This document shows, in pieces, positions 19,084-29,443 of a stretch of 64,000 bases of DNA (positions are counted from its first letter, which is position 1; every line of letters starts with the position of its first letter). The position numbers and the translations under genes were made by a program. The stretch covers positions 2,967,001 through 3,031,000 of the forward strand of contig NZ_JAZHSB010000001.1 of assembly GCF_036924715.1 (NCBI RefSeq), written 5' to 3'. This DNA comes from Bradyrhizobium sp. AZCC 1721. GTDB taxonomy: Bacteria > Pseudomonadota > Alphaproteobacteria > Rhizobiales > Xanthobacteraceae. Under the pieces are notes generated by a model, which saw only the letters and a list, made by a program, of their open reading frames with translations, did not search any database and had not been told where the DNA came from.

Positions 19084-19295
19084 CGACGAGGGAATGCCAG
19101 CCGCGTGCCGGCGCATTATGGTTAGCGAATCCTTGCGACCGTGTGGCCGCCGCCCCGCATTTTTACGATCCCTGTTCGAGTTTAACCTTTACGGCTCTTT
19201 AATTGCGCGGTCGTAGGGTTCCTCTGCGCCAGCTCCGAATGGAGCGCGCGACCGGTCAGGATGGCCGGTAATTTGCGTACGCGTTGGAGTTCAGA

Positions 19296-20069
19296 ATGGA
19301 TATCACCACGCTCGTTGGCCTGATCGTCGGCATTATTGTACTGTCGACGCTGATCTTGATGGGCGGTGACTTCCGGATGTTCTACGACATCCATGCCGTC
19401 ATCATCATCTTCGGCGGTTCGTTCGCCGCAACCCTGATCCGCTTTCCGCTCAGCGCAATCCTGCACGGCATGCCGCTCGGCGCGAAATTCGCCTTCACCA
19501 TGAGCCGGCTCTCGGCGCGCGACCTGGTCGACGAACTGGCACGCATCGCGGAAATCGCACGCAAGCAGGGCCCGGTCGGACTGGAAAAGGTCGAGACCGA
19601 CGAGCCGTTTCTCGCCAAGGGCATCCGCTACGTCGCCGACGGCTACGACCTCGAGTTCATCCGCGACAACATGGAGCGCGATCGCGACAACTTTCTGATG
19701 CATCTGAACGAGGGTTCGAAGATCTATCGGGCCATCGGCGACTGCGCGCCGGCATTCGGCATGATCGGCACGCTGCTCGGCATGGTGCAGATGTTCTCGA
19801 ACATGTCGGATCCCTCGAAGCTCGGTCCCTTTATGGCAGTGGCCTTGCTGGCAACACTTTACGGTGCGCTGGTGGCGAACCTGATCTGCCTGCCGATCGC
19901 CGACAAGCTGCATGGCAAGCTGATCGACGAGGAAACCAACCGCACGCTGATCATCGACGGCATCCTGATGATCCGCGATTCCAAGAGCCCGGCCTTGGTG
20001 CGTGAAATGCTGTTGGCCTATCTGCCCGAAAAGCACCGCCACGAGGAAGGCGAACTGGTTCCGGCCTGA
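19296..20069 (+). CDS. motA: Flagellar motor stator protein MotA-like
   Basis: Proton-channel subunit of the flagellar motor stator. The 257-residue protein has four membrane helices, two at the N terminus and two near residues 145-190. The conserved C-terminal pore segment is DCAPAFGMIGTLLGMVQMF with FMAVALLATLYGALVANL. The cytosolic loop holds the charged rotor-contact region. The ATG at 19296 has GGAG 7 bases upstream; an in-frame TTG at 19284 is less likely. motB follows 33 bp later. No other flagellar genes are in the window. Confidence 0.9.
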   Translation: MDITTLVGLIVGIIVLSTLILMGGDFRMFYDIHAVIIIFGGSFAATLIRFPLSAILHGMPLGAKFAFTMSRLSARDLVDELARIAEIARKQGPVGLEKVETDEPFLAKGIRYVADGYDLEFIRDNMERDRDNFLMHLNEGSKIYRAIGDCAPAFGMIGTLLGMVQMFSNMSDPSKLGPFMAVALLATLYGALVANLICLPIADKLHGKLIDEETNRTLIIDGILMIRDSKSPALVREMLLAYLPEKHRHEEGELVPA

Positions 20070-20102
20070 TCGGCTGATAGCATCAAGGCGCGGACATAAA
20101 GC

Positions 20103-20930
20103 ATGGCCAAGAAAAAACGCGAAGAGGCGCATGGCGGTCACGGCTGGTTCGTGACGTTCGCCGATCTGATGGCGTTGTTGCTGTCGTTCTTCGTGATGCT
20201 GGTTGCGTTCTCCAGCCAGGACCAGCAAAAGCTCAAGATCGTCGCCGGCTCGATGCGCGAGGCGTTTGGCGTGCAGACCGAGTCCCGGCATTCGGGAATC
20301 GTCGAATCCGACGGCCTGCCGACGCGGCCGAAGCTGAAGAACGTCGAGCATATTCCGCCCGAGGATGCCTCCAATACCCCGACGCCCGACGACAAGGACC
20401 GTCAGCGCGAAAACGGCGCCCGCTTGAAAGTCGATCGCGAGTTCGCGCTCGCTGCGGCTTCGTTGCGCCAGGCGCTGCAGGACATGCCGGAATTGACCGA
20501 AATGTCCAAGAACATCATGTTCGAGGAAACCAAAGAGGGGCTCAATCTGGAAATCGTCGACCAGGATGGCCGCTCGATGTTCGCCGACGGCTCCAAGGTG
20601 CCGTACGACCGCACCCGCCGGCTGATCCAGAAACTGGCCGTGCCGCTGAAGGCGACGCCGCTGCGGCTCAACATTGTCGGCCACACCTCTGCCGGCTTCC
20701 TGCCGTCACGCGGCGAATATGGCGCCTTCGATCTGTCGGCGGACCGCGCCAATGCCGTGCGCCAGATCCTCGAACGCGAAGGACTGCCCGCATCCCACAT
20801 CTACGCCGTCGGCGGCAAGGCCGACAGCCAGCCGCTGTTTCCCGACGATCCGACGCTGCCGGCAAACCGTCGCGTTACCATCACGTTGATGCGCGAAAAT
20901 CCACCGCTTCCGCCTAACCTGAAGCCGTAA
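20103..20930 (+). CDS. motB: Flagellar motor stator protein MotB-like
   Basis: The 275-residue partner of MotA has a single N-terminal membrane helix containing the proton-carrying Asp21 (FVTFADLMALLLSFF). A plug/linker follows, then a C-terminal OmpA-like peptidoglycan-binding domain (NIVGHTSAG, LSADRANAVRQIL, NRRVTITLM). This anchors the stator to the cell wall. The pair is complete and seems functional. The pair's isolation from other flagellar genes leaves open which flagellar system it powers. Confidence 0.92.
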   Translation: MAKKKREEAHGGHGWFVTFADLMALLLSFFVMLVAFSSQDQQKLKIVAGSMREAFGVQTESRHSGIVESDGLPTRPKLKNVEHIPPEDASNTPTPDDKDRQRENGARLKVDREFALAAASLRQALQDMPELTEMSKNIMFEETKEGLNLEIVDQDGRSMFADGSKVPYDRTRRLIQKLAVPLKATPLRLNIVGHTSAGFLPSRGEYGAFDLSADRANAVRQILEREGLPASHIYAVGGKADSQPLFPDDPTLPANRRVTITLMRENPPLPPNLKP

Positions 20931-21088
20931 TACGGTTCGACTACCATAATACCAGCGTGGCGCTGTGGCTACTTTGCGCCAGTCCCGGATCGCGCGTGGT
21001 GCTATGGTCGCGCGATGATTGACAGGCAACGCGGAAGCGCCGATAGCCGCCCGGATCAAATCAACGACGAGAACGTTCCTTCTCCATC

Positions 21089-22990
21089 ATGACTGTCAGC
21101 GTCACATCTACCGAAGCAGCCCATGATGGGCATGCCACCTCCGGCTTTTGGGCCCTGACGCTGGGCAGTATCGGCGTGGTGTTCGGCGATATCGGCACTT
21201 CGCCGCTGTATGCGTTCCGCGAGGCCGCCACCCACGCGGCCGAAGGCCAGTCGGTATCGCGCATCATTGTACTCGGCGTGCTCTCGCTGATCCTGTGGTC
21301 ACTGTTGATCGTGGTGACAGCCAAATATGTGCTGCTGCTGTTGCGCGCCGACAACAACGGCGAGGGCGGTACGCTGTCCCTGATGGCGTTGGGTCAGCGG
21401 GCGCTGGGCCGGCGGAGCTTGCCGCTATTGGCGCTCGGCGTGGTCGGCGCGTCGATGTTCATCGGCGATTCCATGATCACGCCGGCGATTTCGGTTTTGT
21501 CGGCGGTCGAAGGTCTCAAACTGGTCACGCCCGCGCTCGAACACTATGTGGTGCCGCTGACGATCTTCATCCTCGTCGTGCTGTTCTCGGTGCAGAGCAG
21601 CGGCACCGCGCGCGTCGCCTCGGCCTTCGGCCCGGTCACGGTGGTCTGGTTCGTGACGCTGGCGGTGATGGGCCTCGTCCATATCTCTGACGATCCCACG
21701 GTGCTCTACGCGATCAATCCCTGGTATGGGATCCAGTTCATGCTGTCCCATGGCGTCATCGGTCTGGTGACGATGGGCCTGGTGTTTCTGGCGGTGACCG
21801 GCGGCGAGGCGCTTTACGCCGACCTCGGGCATTTCGGGCGCAAGCCGATCCGGGCCGCATGGCTCTTTTTCGTGTTGCCGTCGTTGCTGATCAATTATTT
21901 CGGACAGGGCGCGCTGGTCTTGTCCGATCCGTCGGCGATCGAAAACTCATTCTACCGGATGGTCCCGGAGATGTTGTTGATCCCGCTCGTGGTGCTGGCG
22001 ACCGCCGCCACCGTGATCGCGAGTCAGGCGGTGATAACGGGCGCCTTTTCCCTGATCCGCCAGGCGGTGCAGCTCGGCCTGTTGCCGCGCTTCGAGGTTC
22101 GCTACACCTCCGAGGCCCATGCCGGCCAGATCTACCTGCCGCGGGTCAACCGGATGCTGCTGATCGGAGTGGTTCTGCTGGTGCTGCTGTTCCGCACCTC
22201 CAGCGGTCTTGCCTCGGCCTATGGCATTGCAGTCTCCACGACCATGGTGGTCGACGGCATCATGGGCTTTGTCGTGATCTGGAAGCTGTGGAACTGGCGC
22301 GCGGCGACAGCGGCGGCCGTGATACTGCCCCTCGTCGTCGTCGACATGAGCTTCTTTGCCGCAAACCTCCTGAAGCTGTTGGAAGGCGCCTGGGTGCCGC
22401 TGCTGTTCGGCGTTGCGGTCGCCGTGATGATCTGGACCTGGCGCCGCGGCGCCGCGATCCTGACTGCCAAGACGCGGCGCATCGAGGTGCCCTTGATGGA
22501 CCTGATCAAGAGCCTGGAAAAGCGCCCGCCGCATATCGTCAAGGGCACGGCGGTGTTCCTGACTTCGGATCCGAGCTTCGTGCCGACCGCGCTGATGCAC
22601 AATCTCAAACACAACAAGGTGCTGCACGAGCACAACGTGATCCTGACCATCGAAACCGCACAAACGCCGCGGGTCGATGTTTCAGAGCGCGTCAAGATGG
22701 AAACCATCAGCGAGAAGTTTTCTACCGTCCGGCTGCGGTTCGGCTTCATGGAATCCCCGAACGTGCCCAAGGCGCTGGTGATCGCGCGCAAGCTCGGCTG
22801 GCAGTTCGACATCATGGCGACCTCGTTCTTTGTGTCGCGGCGGTCGCTCAAGCCCTCGGCGCAGTCGGGCATGCCGCTCTGGCAGGATCATGTCTTCATC
22901 GCGATGAGCCGGTCGGCGAACGATGCCACCGACTACTTCCAGATCCCGACCGGGCGGGTCGTAGAAGTGGGTACCCAAGTAACCATCTGA
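21089..22990 (+). CDS. kup: Kup-family potassium uptake protein (first of two)
   Basis: K+/H+ symporter of the KUP/HAK family, 633 residues. About twelve membrane helices fill residues 20-450, beginning with the family motif [17 protein letters not shown] and followed by [18 protein letters not shown] cytosolic C-terminal domain ends in [17 protein letters not shown]. It gives constitutive, lower-affinity potassium uptake, important at low pH or high osmolarity. A second kup gene follows 156 bp downstream and is clearly a paralogue with matching motifs along the whole length. Confidence 0.95.
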   Translation: MTVSVTSTEAAHDGHATSGFWALTLGSIGVVFGDIGTSPLYAFREAATHAAEGQSVSRIIVLGVLSLILWSLLIVVTAKYVLLLLRADNNGEGGTLSLMALGQRALGRRSLPLLALGVVGASMFIGDSMITPAISVLSAVEGLKLVTPALEHYVVPLTIFILVVLFSVQSSGTARVASAFGPVTVVWFVTLAVMGLVHISDDPTVLYAINPWYGIQFMLSHGVIGLVTMGLVFLAVTGGEALYADLGHFGRKPIRAAWLFFVLPSLLINYFGQGALVLSDPSAIENSFYRMVPEMLLIPLVVLATAATVIASQAVITGAFSLIRQAVQLGLLPRFEVRYTSEAHAGQIYLPRVNRMLLIGVVLLVLLFRTSSGLASAYGIAVSTTMVVDGIMGFVVIWKLWNWRAATAAAVILPLVVVDMSFFAANLLKLLEGAWVPLLFGVAVAVMIWTWRRGAAILTAKTRRIEVPLMDLIKSLEKRPPHIVKGTAVFLTSDPSFVPTALMHNLKHNKVLHEHNVILTIETAQTPRVDVSERVKMETISEKFSTVRLRFGFMESPNVPKALVIARKLGWQFDIMATSFFVSRRSLKPSAQSGMPLWQDHVFIAMSRSANDATDYFQIPTGRVVEVGTQVTI

Positions 22991-23146
22991 TTTCAGATGG
23001 AAAATTGGCCGCAGCCTTCGCCGCCATCTATGCGGAAAGCGCATACCGGAGGCCTGGATTCCGGCTAACCTGCCCATCCGTCCCGGGAGTATAGGGCTGC
23101 GCTTCTGCACTTGTGCAGTGCGGTAAGGAACCGAGGCCCCCATCTC

Positions 23147-25072
23147 ATGTCAGTCCAGTTTGCGATCCCCGCGGCGGAAACGCCCGCGGCCAACGGTCAT
23201 GGCGAAGCGCATTCCACCGCCACCTTCAAGGCGCTGATGCTCGGCAGCATCGGCGTCGTCTATGGCGACATCGGCACCAGCCCCCTGTACGCGCTGCGCG
23301 AAGCGGTGGTCGCCGCCAGCGAGACTGCGGCCGGTGCCACGCCACAGGCCGTGCTCGGCGTGCTCTCGCTGATCCTGTGGGCGCTGATCGTGGTGGTGAC
23401 GCTGAAATATGTCGTCATCCTCTTGCGCGCCGACAACAATGGCGAGGGCGGAACGCTGGCACTGATGGCGCTGGCGCAGCGCGCGGTCGGCAAGGGCGGG
23501 GCGGCGATCGTGCTGCTCGGCATCATCTCCGGCGCGCTGTTTTATGGCGACGCGGTTCTTACGCCGGCGCTGTCGGTGTTGTCGGCAATCGAGGGCATCA
23601 AGCTCGTCACCGTTACCTTCGAACACTATGTCGTGCCGCTGACGGTCATCATTCTGGTGGCGCTGTTTGCCGTGCAATCCCGCGGCACCGCGCGCGTCGC
23701 CGCGTTCTTCGGACCGGTGATGTGCGTCTGGTTCGCTGTCATCGCGGTCGCAGCCGTGCCGCAGATCATGCGGCACCCCGAGGTGCTGCACGCACTCAAT
23801 CCGCTCTACGCCGTTTCCTTCATGCTCCATCACGGAATGATCGGTTTCATCACGCTCGGCGCGGTGTTTCTTGCCGTCACCGGTGCGGAAGCGCTCTATG
23901 CCGATCTCGGCCATTTCGGCAAGCGGCCGATCCAGACCGCCTGGCTCTTCATCGTGCTGCCGTCGCTGGCGATCAATTACCTGGGGCAGGGCGCGCTGTT
24001 GATCGCCGACCCCAAGGCGATCGAAAACCCCTTCTTCCTCATGTTCCCGGACTGGGCGCTGATCCCGATGGTGGCGCTTGCGACAGCGGCGACCGTGATC
24101 GCGAGCCAGGCCGTCATCACCGGCGCCTACTCGCTGACGCGCCAGGCGATCCAGCTCGGGCTGCTGCCGCGGTTCGAAATCCGCCATACCTCGGAAGCGC
24201 ATTCCGGGCAGATCTACATTCCCCGCATCAATCTGCTGCTGTTCGTTGCGGTGATTTTGCTGGTGGTCCTGTTCCGCTCCTCGAGCGGGCTGGCTTCGGC
24301 TTACGGAATCTCCGTGACCGGCACCATGGTGGTTACGGCCATGATGGGCTTTGTCGTGATCTGGCGGGTCTGGAAATGGTCGCCGATCGCGGCCGCAGCC
24401 CTGATCGCTCCGTTCCTGTTCCTCGATGTCACCTTCCTCGCCGCCAATCTGTTGAAGGTGTTCGAGGGCGGCTGGGTGCCGCTCGCGCTCGGCGGCATCG
24501 TGATGCTCTTGATGTACACTTGGCGCCGCGGCAGCCGGCTACTGTTCGAGAAGTCGCGCAAGCTGGAATTCCCGCTGGCCGAACTGGTCGCGATGCTGGA
24601 GAAGCGTCCGCCGCAGCGGGTCCCGGGCACGGCCGTGTTTCTGACCTCCGATCCCGAATGCGCGCCCACAGCGCTGATGCACAGCCTGAAGCATTACAAG
24701 GTGCTGCATGAGAAGAACGTCATCCTCACCATCGAGACTGCGCCGACGCCGCGGATCGACGATGCCGAGCGGGTGCGGATGGAGCAGCTCAGCGAGACCT
24801 TCTCCCGGGTGACGCTTCGGTTCGGCTTCATGGAATCGCCCAACGTGCCGAAGACGCTGGCCATCGCCCGCAAGCTCGGCTGGCAGTTCGACATCATGTC
24901 GACGTCGTTCTTCCTGTCCCGCCGCGCGCTCAAACCTGCCGCGCATTCGGGCATGCCGCGCTGGCAGGATTTGCTGTTCATCCGCCTCAGCCGCGCTGCC
25001 AACGACGCCACCGACTATTTCCAGATTCCGACCGGACGCGTGGTGGAAGTCGGAACGCAGGTCACGATCTAG
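23147..25072 (+). CDS. kup: Kup-family potassium uptake protein (second of two)
   Basis: A 641-residue paralogue of the preceding gene, with [34 protein letters not shown] and the same last 17 residues, but a different N terminus. The ATG at 23147 is preferred over 23111 because the extra residues resemble nothing in the first copy. The two copies have kept full length and key motifs, so both should be functional. They may differ in affinity or regulation. The stop is followed by a weak hairpin and then by a convergent cupin gene. Confidence 0.95.
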   Translation: MSVQFAIPAAETPAANGHGEAHSTATFKALMLGSIGVVYGDIGTSPLYALREAVVAASETAAGATPQAVLGVLSLILWALIVVVTLKYVVILLRADNNGEGGTLALMALAQRAVGKGGAAIVLLGIISGALFYGDAVLTPALSVLSAIEGIKLVTVTFEHYVVPLTVIILVALFAVQSRGTARVAAFFGPVMCVWFAVIAVAAVPQIMRHPEVLHALNPLYAVSFMLHHGMIGFITLGAVFLAVTGAEALYADLGHFGKRPIQTAWLFIVLPSLAINYLGQGALLIADPKAIENPFFLMFPDWALIPMVALATAATVIASQAVITGAYSLTRQAIQLGLLPRFEIRHTSEAHSGQIYIPRINLLLFVAVILLVVLFRSSSGLASAYGISVTGTMVVTAMMGFVVIWRVWKWSPIAAAALIAPFLFLDVTFLAANLLKVFEGGWVPLALGGIVMLLMYTWRRGSRLLFEKSRKLEFPLAELVAMLEKRPPQRVPGTAVFLTSDPECAPTALMHSLKHYKVLHEKNVILTIETAPTPRIDDAERVRMEQLSETFSRVTLRFGFMESPNVPKTLAIARKLGWQFDIMSTSFFLSRRALKPAAHSGMPRWQDLLFIRLSRAANDATDYFQIPTGRVVEVGTQVTI

Positions 25073-25078
25073 GGAAGA

Positions 25079-25097
25079 CCTCAATTCGGATTCGAGG
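25079..25097. terminator. Weak hairpin between convergent kup and cupin genes
   Basis: An imperfect inverted repeat (CCTC...GAGG arms with a G-U pair and one mismatch) is followed on the plus strand by a T-rich stretch (AGCTTTTCTTACTTTG). It could end transcription of the second kup gene. It is weaker than the dgkA terminator. Confidence 0.35.
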
Positions 25098-25123
25098 AGC
25101 TTTTCTTACTTTGTTGTTCCCGG

Positions 25124-25816
25124 TTAGGCTGCTGGTTTGCCGGGAAGCCGACAGACATCCGGATGCAGCAGCGGCGCCTCCTTCGTCCAGATTTTCGCAC
25201 CTTGCGAACCAACTCTCGCGTTCAAGTCGACGCCGGCGGGCAGGCGGCCCCAGCTCTGCGGCTCCAGCGCTTCGCTCCCGATCGTTAGTCCCCCCGATAG
25301 AACGAAAAACTCCAACCCGCGCGTGTTCGCAACGCTGATGGTTTTACTTGGCTCCCATTCTTCCAGACGCACCTCCTCATGCCCATCTTCGAACAGGACG
25401 GTTGCTTTCATTGCGCCAGGCCGCGGCTCGACCTGTTCTCCCTGACCTGGTCGACGCACGATCTGAATCTGGTCCCCGTCACGGAACTGCCACAGCCTGA
25501 CGAAAATGGTGCAGCCATCCTTCGAGGCGGGGACGTGCGACGTGCCCGGAGGATTACGAAAATAGGTGCCCGCGGGGTAATCGCCATGCTCGTCCTGAAA
25601 GGTGCCTTCCAGGACGACAATTTCTTCTCCACCGCTATGCGTATGACGCGGGAAAGCGCTGCCGGGAGCATAACGCACAACCGATGTGGCGCGCGCGACT
25701 TCCCCGCCAATGCGGAACAGCATGCGCCGATCAACGCCGGCCGACGGACTGGCTATCCAGTCCATTTTTGCGGCATGAACGAAAACTGGCTTTGATAGGT
25801 CATCGTTAATGCGCAT
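25124..25816 (-). CDS. ChrR-like double-cupin protein
   Basis: The 230-residue protein has two cupin barrels. The first carries the metal motif PRHTHSGGEEIVVLEG and the follow-up PGTSHVPAS. The second (about residues 135-210) lacks a clear His pair. The arrangement resembles the C-terminal domain of ChrR anti-sigma factors, but the N-terminal zinc anti-sigma domain is absent. It is the last gene of the minus-strand set headed by the SoxC-like enzyme. It could be a metal-dependent small-molecule enzyme or sensor; the substrate is unknown. Confidence 0.82.
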   Translation of the reverse strand: MRINDDLSKPVFVHAAKMDWIASPSAGVDRRMLFRIGGEVARATSVVRYAPGSAFPRHTHSGGEEIVVLEGTFQDEHGDYPAGTYFRNPPGTSHVPASKDGCTIFVRLWQFRDGDQIQIVRRPGQGEQVEPRPGAMKATVLFEDGHEEVRLEEWEPSKTISVANTRGLEFFVLSGGLTIGSEALEPQSWGRLPAGVDLNARVGSQGAKIWTKEAPLLHPDVCRLPGKPAA

Positions 25817-25892
25817 CGCTGCTCTCCCTCATGGTAGCACTATCCAAAACTTGGCGCTTCACTACCTCGGCTCTAGCTGCAGTGTGCCCGCT

Positions 25893-27203
25893 TTAGATTC
25901 CGGCGAGCGGAAGTCCGCTCGCCGCATTCTGAGGTCGTCGTAACGCGATCAGGCGCCGCGCTTCGTCGGCGCGACCACTGCGTAGCAAGGCGCAGGTCAC
26001 GGAATATTCCAAGAGGTCGCGCTGCGCGCGACTACCTCCGACCCTTTCATGGGCCTGCAAAACCGGCTTTAGTTCATCGACGACCCGTGTCCAGTCACCC
26101 CTCGCTAAACCGTCGAAGCCGCGCGCAATCGGTACCAGAATGTCCGCAGCGGGTCCCTTTGGGTTCTCGATCATCCTCGCAAGTGCCTCCGCATCGCCAG
26201 CCATTGCAAAGGCAAGTGCACTGTGCATATCGGCAAAGATGATCCCTGAATTTGGAAACCACTTCGCCGCATACTGGCTGATTTCTCTCCACAATTCCGG
26301 AGATCGCGGCTCACCTGCCATCTCGGCCCGTGCAAGGAACGAAGCGCAGTCGGTGAGAACATTTATCTGTGGGCCCCACGAACCGCCCGGATGCAGCGCT
26401 TCGCGATAGATATTCCATGCCTGATCGCGCCTGCCGGTCTCCAACGACCAGAGGGCAAGATGCCAGCTTATATGGCAATGCAGTTGTCCCTCTCGCGGGT
26501 AGGCGGCGTTCCATTGGTCGAGATAGGCGAGCCCTTCTTCGCGCTGCCCCTTCTCGTAGAACAGGTGGGCCTTGATATGCGCCGCGTGTGCGTTGCGAGG
26601 AAAGCCGCGAAGTGCGGCCTCGATATTCTTGAAACCACTGTCGAGCTTATGCAGCTCGATTTCGGCAAACGCGAGCACCGTTCGAAACCACCAGTCATCG
26701 TCATAGTGCGTGGCCAGCGGCTCCAGCAGTGCTAGCTGCTCGACCTCGCGCCCGGACCTACCGGAGAAGCCGATCAGACCGAAAACACCGGTGGCCGGCG
26801 CCAGCACCATGGCGTCGCGGGGCCAGTCCTTGATGTGTTCGGTTATCATCGAAACAGCTTCAGCGCCCCGACCGCCCAGGATTTTGGCAAAGATCGCAAT
26901 ATGACTTTGCTCGCGCGCTGTCGTGGCTGGGGCGAGCGTCAACGCGCGTTCGAGCGGAGCTTTTGCTTCGTGGCCCCGACCGAGAACCTGCAAGCTCCGC
27001 GCAAGCGCGATGTGTGCAAGGGCAAAGTTTTCATCGGCCGCGATCGCCTCACGGAACGCTTGATCAATGCCCCAGCCGGCCGATAACAGCTTGTCAACGC
27101 CGACGATATAAGCGTCGCGGGCATTGCTGGAGCTTGTGCTCAACGTGTTCCCGTATCGGTCTTCAAAAGCGCTCACGAAATTTCTCATCGAGTTCGCAGT
27201 CAT
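25893..27203 (-). CDS. TTC38-like tetratricopeptide-repeat protein
   Basis: The 436-residue, all-helical cytosolic protein lacks a signal peptide. TPR-type helices run through most of it (FALAHIALARSLQVLGR near residue 60). The central segment ISWHLALWSLETGRRDQAW with HAAHIKAHLFYEKGQ resembles the TTC38 family of unknown function. Its start overlaps the stop of the GrdB-like gene by 4 bases, so the two are translationally coupled and likely work together, perhaps by direct binding. That link is inference from position. Confidence 0.78.
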   Translation of the reverse strand: MTANSMRNFVSAFEDRYGNTLSTSSSNARDAYIVGVDKLLSAGWGIDQAFREAIAADENFALAHIALARSLQVLGRGHEAKAPLERALTLAPATTAREQSHIAIFAKILGGRGAEAVSMITEHIKDWPRDAMVLAPATGVFGLIGFSGRSGREVEQLALLEPLATHYDDDWWFRTVLAFAEIELHKLDSGFKNIEAALRGFPRNAHAAHIKAHLFYEKGQREEGLAYLDQWNAAYPREGQLHCHISWHLALWSLETGRRDQAWNIYREALHPGGSWGPQINVLTDCASFLARAEMAGEPRSPELWREISQYAAKWFPNSGIIFADMHSALAFAMAGDAEALARMIENPKGPAADILVPIARGFDGLARGDWTRVVDELKPVLQAHERVGGSRAQRDLLEYSVTCALLRSGRADEARRLIALRRPQNAASGLPLAGI

Positions 27204-28075
27204 TCGGATGATTCTCGATTGGCAGCCGCCTGCTTGGATTGCGCCTGCTTACGGCGCCGCTCATCGCCTAGTTTGAGCAGTCGCTCTCGATCTGCGGGCG
27301 TGACCCGACCGTATCGAGCCCGCCAGACGGCCCCTTCTTCGTTCCAGGCAAACGGCGCCTTGACAGTTGTTCGCAGCGTCTTCGATGTCTCAAAAAGGGC
27401 GAGCGCCTGGCGCACGATCTCGCGCTGCATGTCGGATCGCCAAGGATGCCCGCACGGATTGCCCAGCGGAAAATCCGTGAAGTAGAACCGTGGAACGCCG
27501 CAATGCTCGACAACGTCCAGCGCCGAACCGATAATGACGGTCGGAATTCCATTCGCTTCGAGATGACGAGCCACCAGGCTCACGGTCTGGTGACAAACGG
27601 GGCAAAGGGGGCAAAGGATTGCAGCATCCGCTCCATCTTGTCGAACGCGCGCCAGGATTTCGGGCGAATCCTTGGTCACCGTTTTTCGCTGGCTGTATTC
27701 TGTCGGAACACCGTGAAAGCGCGGCGTCAGTCCGGCGATGACTCCTTCAGCGACTAATTCGAAAACGGCTTCTATCGGCAAGAAGCTGGCCCGGTCATTG
27801 GTGTGGGTCGACTCCTTGTCCCACGCAACATTGTCGGTAAACAGCTTCTCCGGCGGCGGCGAAACGACGCCTGACCACACCCGCTTCACCCCATCAAAAT
27901 CCAGCGGACTAGCCGTGGTAATCAGTGCGATGCGTAGCTCCGACAGTGGCTTGGCAGGCCGGGTGAAGGGGACATCATCAAAGCTCGCCCAGACATAGTC
28001 GTTGGCGTAACCGAGAGCACGGTAGAAGTGGCGCGTGCGCTCAATATATTGCACTGGGGCGTCTGTTTCGTTCAT
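27200..28075 (-). CDS. GrdB/PrdB-type reductase-like protein, cysteine form
   Basis: This 291-residue protein resembles the selenoprotein B subunit of glycine/sarcosine/betaine and D-proline reductases. Visible are EYSQRKTV, the redox segment CPLCPVC (Cys155, Cys158, Cys161) and the family-like stretch PRFYFTDFPLGNPCGHPW. The classical enzymes use selenocysteine in anaerobic amino-acid fermentation; here all positions are Cys, read from TGC/TGC/TGT with no TGA codon. Partner subunits A and C are absent. The ATG at 28075 is chosen over a frame start 120 bases upstream with no homology. An aerobic thiol-redox role is inferred. Confidence 0.72.
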   Translation of the reverse strand: MNETDAPVQYIERTRHFYRALGYANDYVWASFDDVPFTRPAKPLSELRIALITTASPLDFDGVKRVWSGVVSPPPEKLFTDNVAWDKESTHTNDRASFLPIEAVFELVAEGVIAGLTPRFHGVPTEYSQRKTVTKDSPEILARVRQDGADAAILCPLCPVCHQTVSLVARHLEANGIPTVIIGSALDVVEHCGVPRFYFTDFPLGNPCGHPWRSDMQREIVRQALALFETSKTLRTTVKAPFAWNEEGAVWRARYGRVTPADRERLLKLGDERRRKQAQSKQAAANRESSE

Positions 28076-28157
28076 GTCGCATCTCCTCGAAACGTTTCTT
28101 ACGCAAGCCGGCTGGCTTGAACACTTTGTATCGGCAAGGCGGCAAGCGCCGTGCTGG

Positions 28158-29378
28158 TCAGGTTTGCTGTAGGTTGCCTCGATACGAAAACCCAATTAGC
28201 GCCAACAACGCGATCAGCAGTGGTACGAACGACAGAACCAAGACGGTCGACCAGCCGAAGGACGATAGCAGCCCGCCGGAGAGGAATGAACCGACCGTCA
28301 TCGTGCCAAAGACGACGAAGTCATTGAGCGACTGGACTCGCGCCTTTTCCTCGGGACGATGACATTCCAGCACCATGGCCGAAGCACCGATGAAGCCGAA
28401 ATTCCAACCGATCCCGAGCAAGATCAACGTCGCCCAGAAATGCGCGACGTCGATGCCGAGCAGACTCACCGACGATGAGGCAGCGATGAGCGCCAGCCCG
28501 ACGGCGACGACAGCGGATGAACCGAACCGCGTGATAAGGCGTCCTGTCCAAAAGCTGGGGGCGTACATCGCGATGACGTGCCACTGCAGACCAAGATTGG
28601 CTGACTCCTGGGACAACCCGCAGAATTTCATCGCCAGCGGGGCTGCCGTCATGATGAAGTTCATGAGCAGGTAGGAAACGACCCCACAGATCACTGCCAG
28701 GATGAAACGCGGCTGGTAGGCGATCACAGCGAGCGGCCTTCCAGCGCCTCGCTCAGTTGCAGTCGGCGGAGGAAGCTGAACGCCCGCCAGGATGACTGCG
28801 GAGAAAGCCGCAAGCGCCGCTTGGCCAATAAACGTCGCAGCGAAGAGGTAAGGCCCCCACAAGTTCATGGTGTGCGTCACAAGTTGTGGACCTATCACAC
28901 CAGCGAATACACCGCCGGCCATCACAGCGGAAAGAGCACGGGGCCGCCGTTCCGGCGCTGCGCAATCGGCCGCGGCAAAGCGGAAGGAGAGCACCACGGC
29001 GGCGTAGGCGCCCCCGAAAAAGGTCGACGTGCAGAACAGCGGAAACGACCCCTGGAGGACCGCAAGAAACGCGATCAAGCCCGCGAGGATGCCGCTGCCC
29101 GCACCGAGCAGGAATGTTGTACGCCGACCATACCGTTCGGCGACGGCGCCCGCCGGCAGTGTGCAGAGTGCCATGCCGACGACAAAAACGGAAACCGGCA
29201 GCGTCGCCAGCGTCCTGCTGGGCGCCAGCATGTCGCCAACGACAGCCCCGGTTGCGTAGACGACCGTAGAATTGGCGCCCGCGAGAGCCTGAGCGACAGC
29301 AAGCCTTACGACATTGCTGCGCTCTCGGCGAACGGCTATCGCCGCCTCATGGTTGAGCGCGGGAAAATTGAAGTTCAT
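28158..29378 (-). CDS. MFS transporter
   Basis: The 406-residue membrane protein has about twelve helices and the MFS loop motif after helix 2 (AERYGRRTTFLLGAGSG). The Met at 29378 (MNFNFPALNHE) follows a GGAG site 9 bases upstream. The reading frame stays open a further 500 bases upstream across the cytochrome gene, but this is a frame shadow, not a fusion. The gene lies in the SoxC-like cluster between the cytochrome and the GrdB-like gene. It could move the cluster's substrate or product; direction is not predictable. Confidence 0.88.
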   Translation of the reverse strand: MNFNFPALNHEAAIAVRRERSNVVRLAVAQALAGANSTVVYATGAVVGDMLAPSRTLATLPVSVFVVGMALCTLPAGAVAERYGRRTTFLLGAGSGILAGLIAFLAVLQGSFPLFCTSTFFGGAYAAVVLSFRFAAADCAAPERRPRALSAVMAGGVFAGVIGPQLVTHTMNLWGPYLFAATFIGQAALAAFSAVILAGVQLPPPTATERGAGRPLAVIAYQPRFILAVICGVVSYLLMNFIMTAAPLAMKFCGLSQESANLGLQWHVIAMYAPSFWTGRLITRFGSSAVVAVGLALIAASSSVSLLGIDVAHFWATLILLGIGWNFGFIGASAMVLECHRPEEKARVQSLNDFVVFGTMTVGSFLSGGLLSSFGWSTVLVLSFVPLLIALLALIGFSYRGNLQQT

Positions 29379-29443
29379 GCTGCGACTGCTCCGCCAGTCT
29401 ATGAGATGTCCCGCGATCAAGCTCGGCATCGGCGTAGATCCGG

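Noticed and set aside
27602..27613. Selenocysteine in the GrdB-like protein
   Set aside because: All redox codons read TGC or TGT; no in-frame TGA and no SECIS-like hairpin was seen after them.
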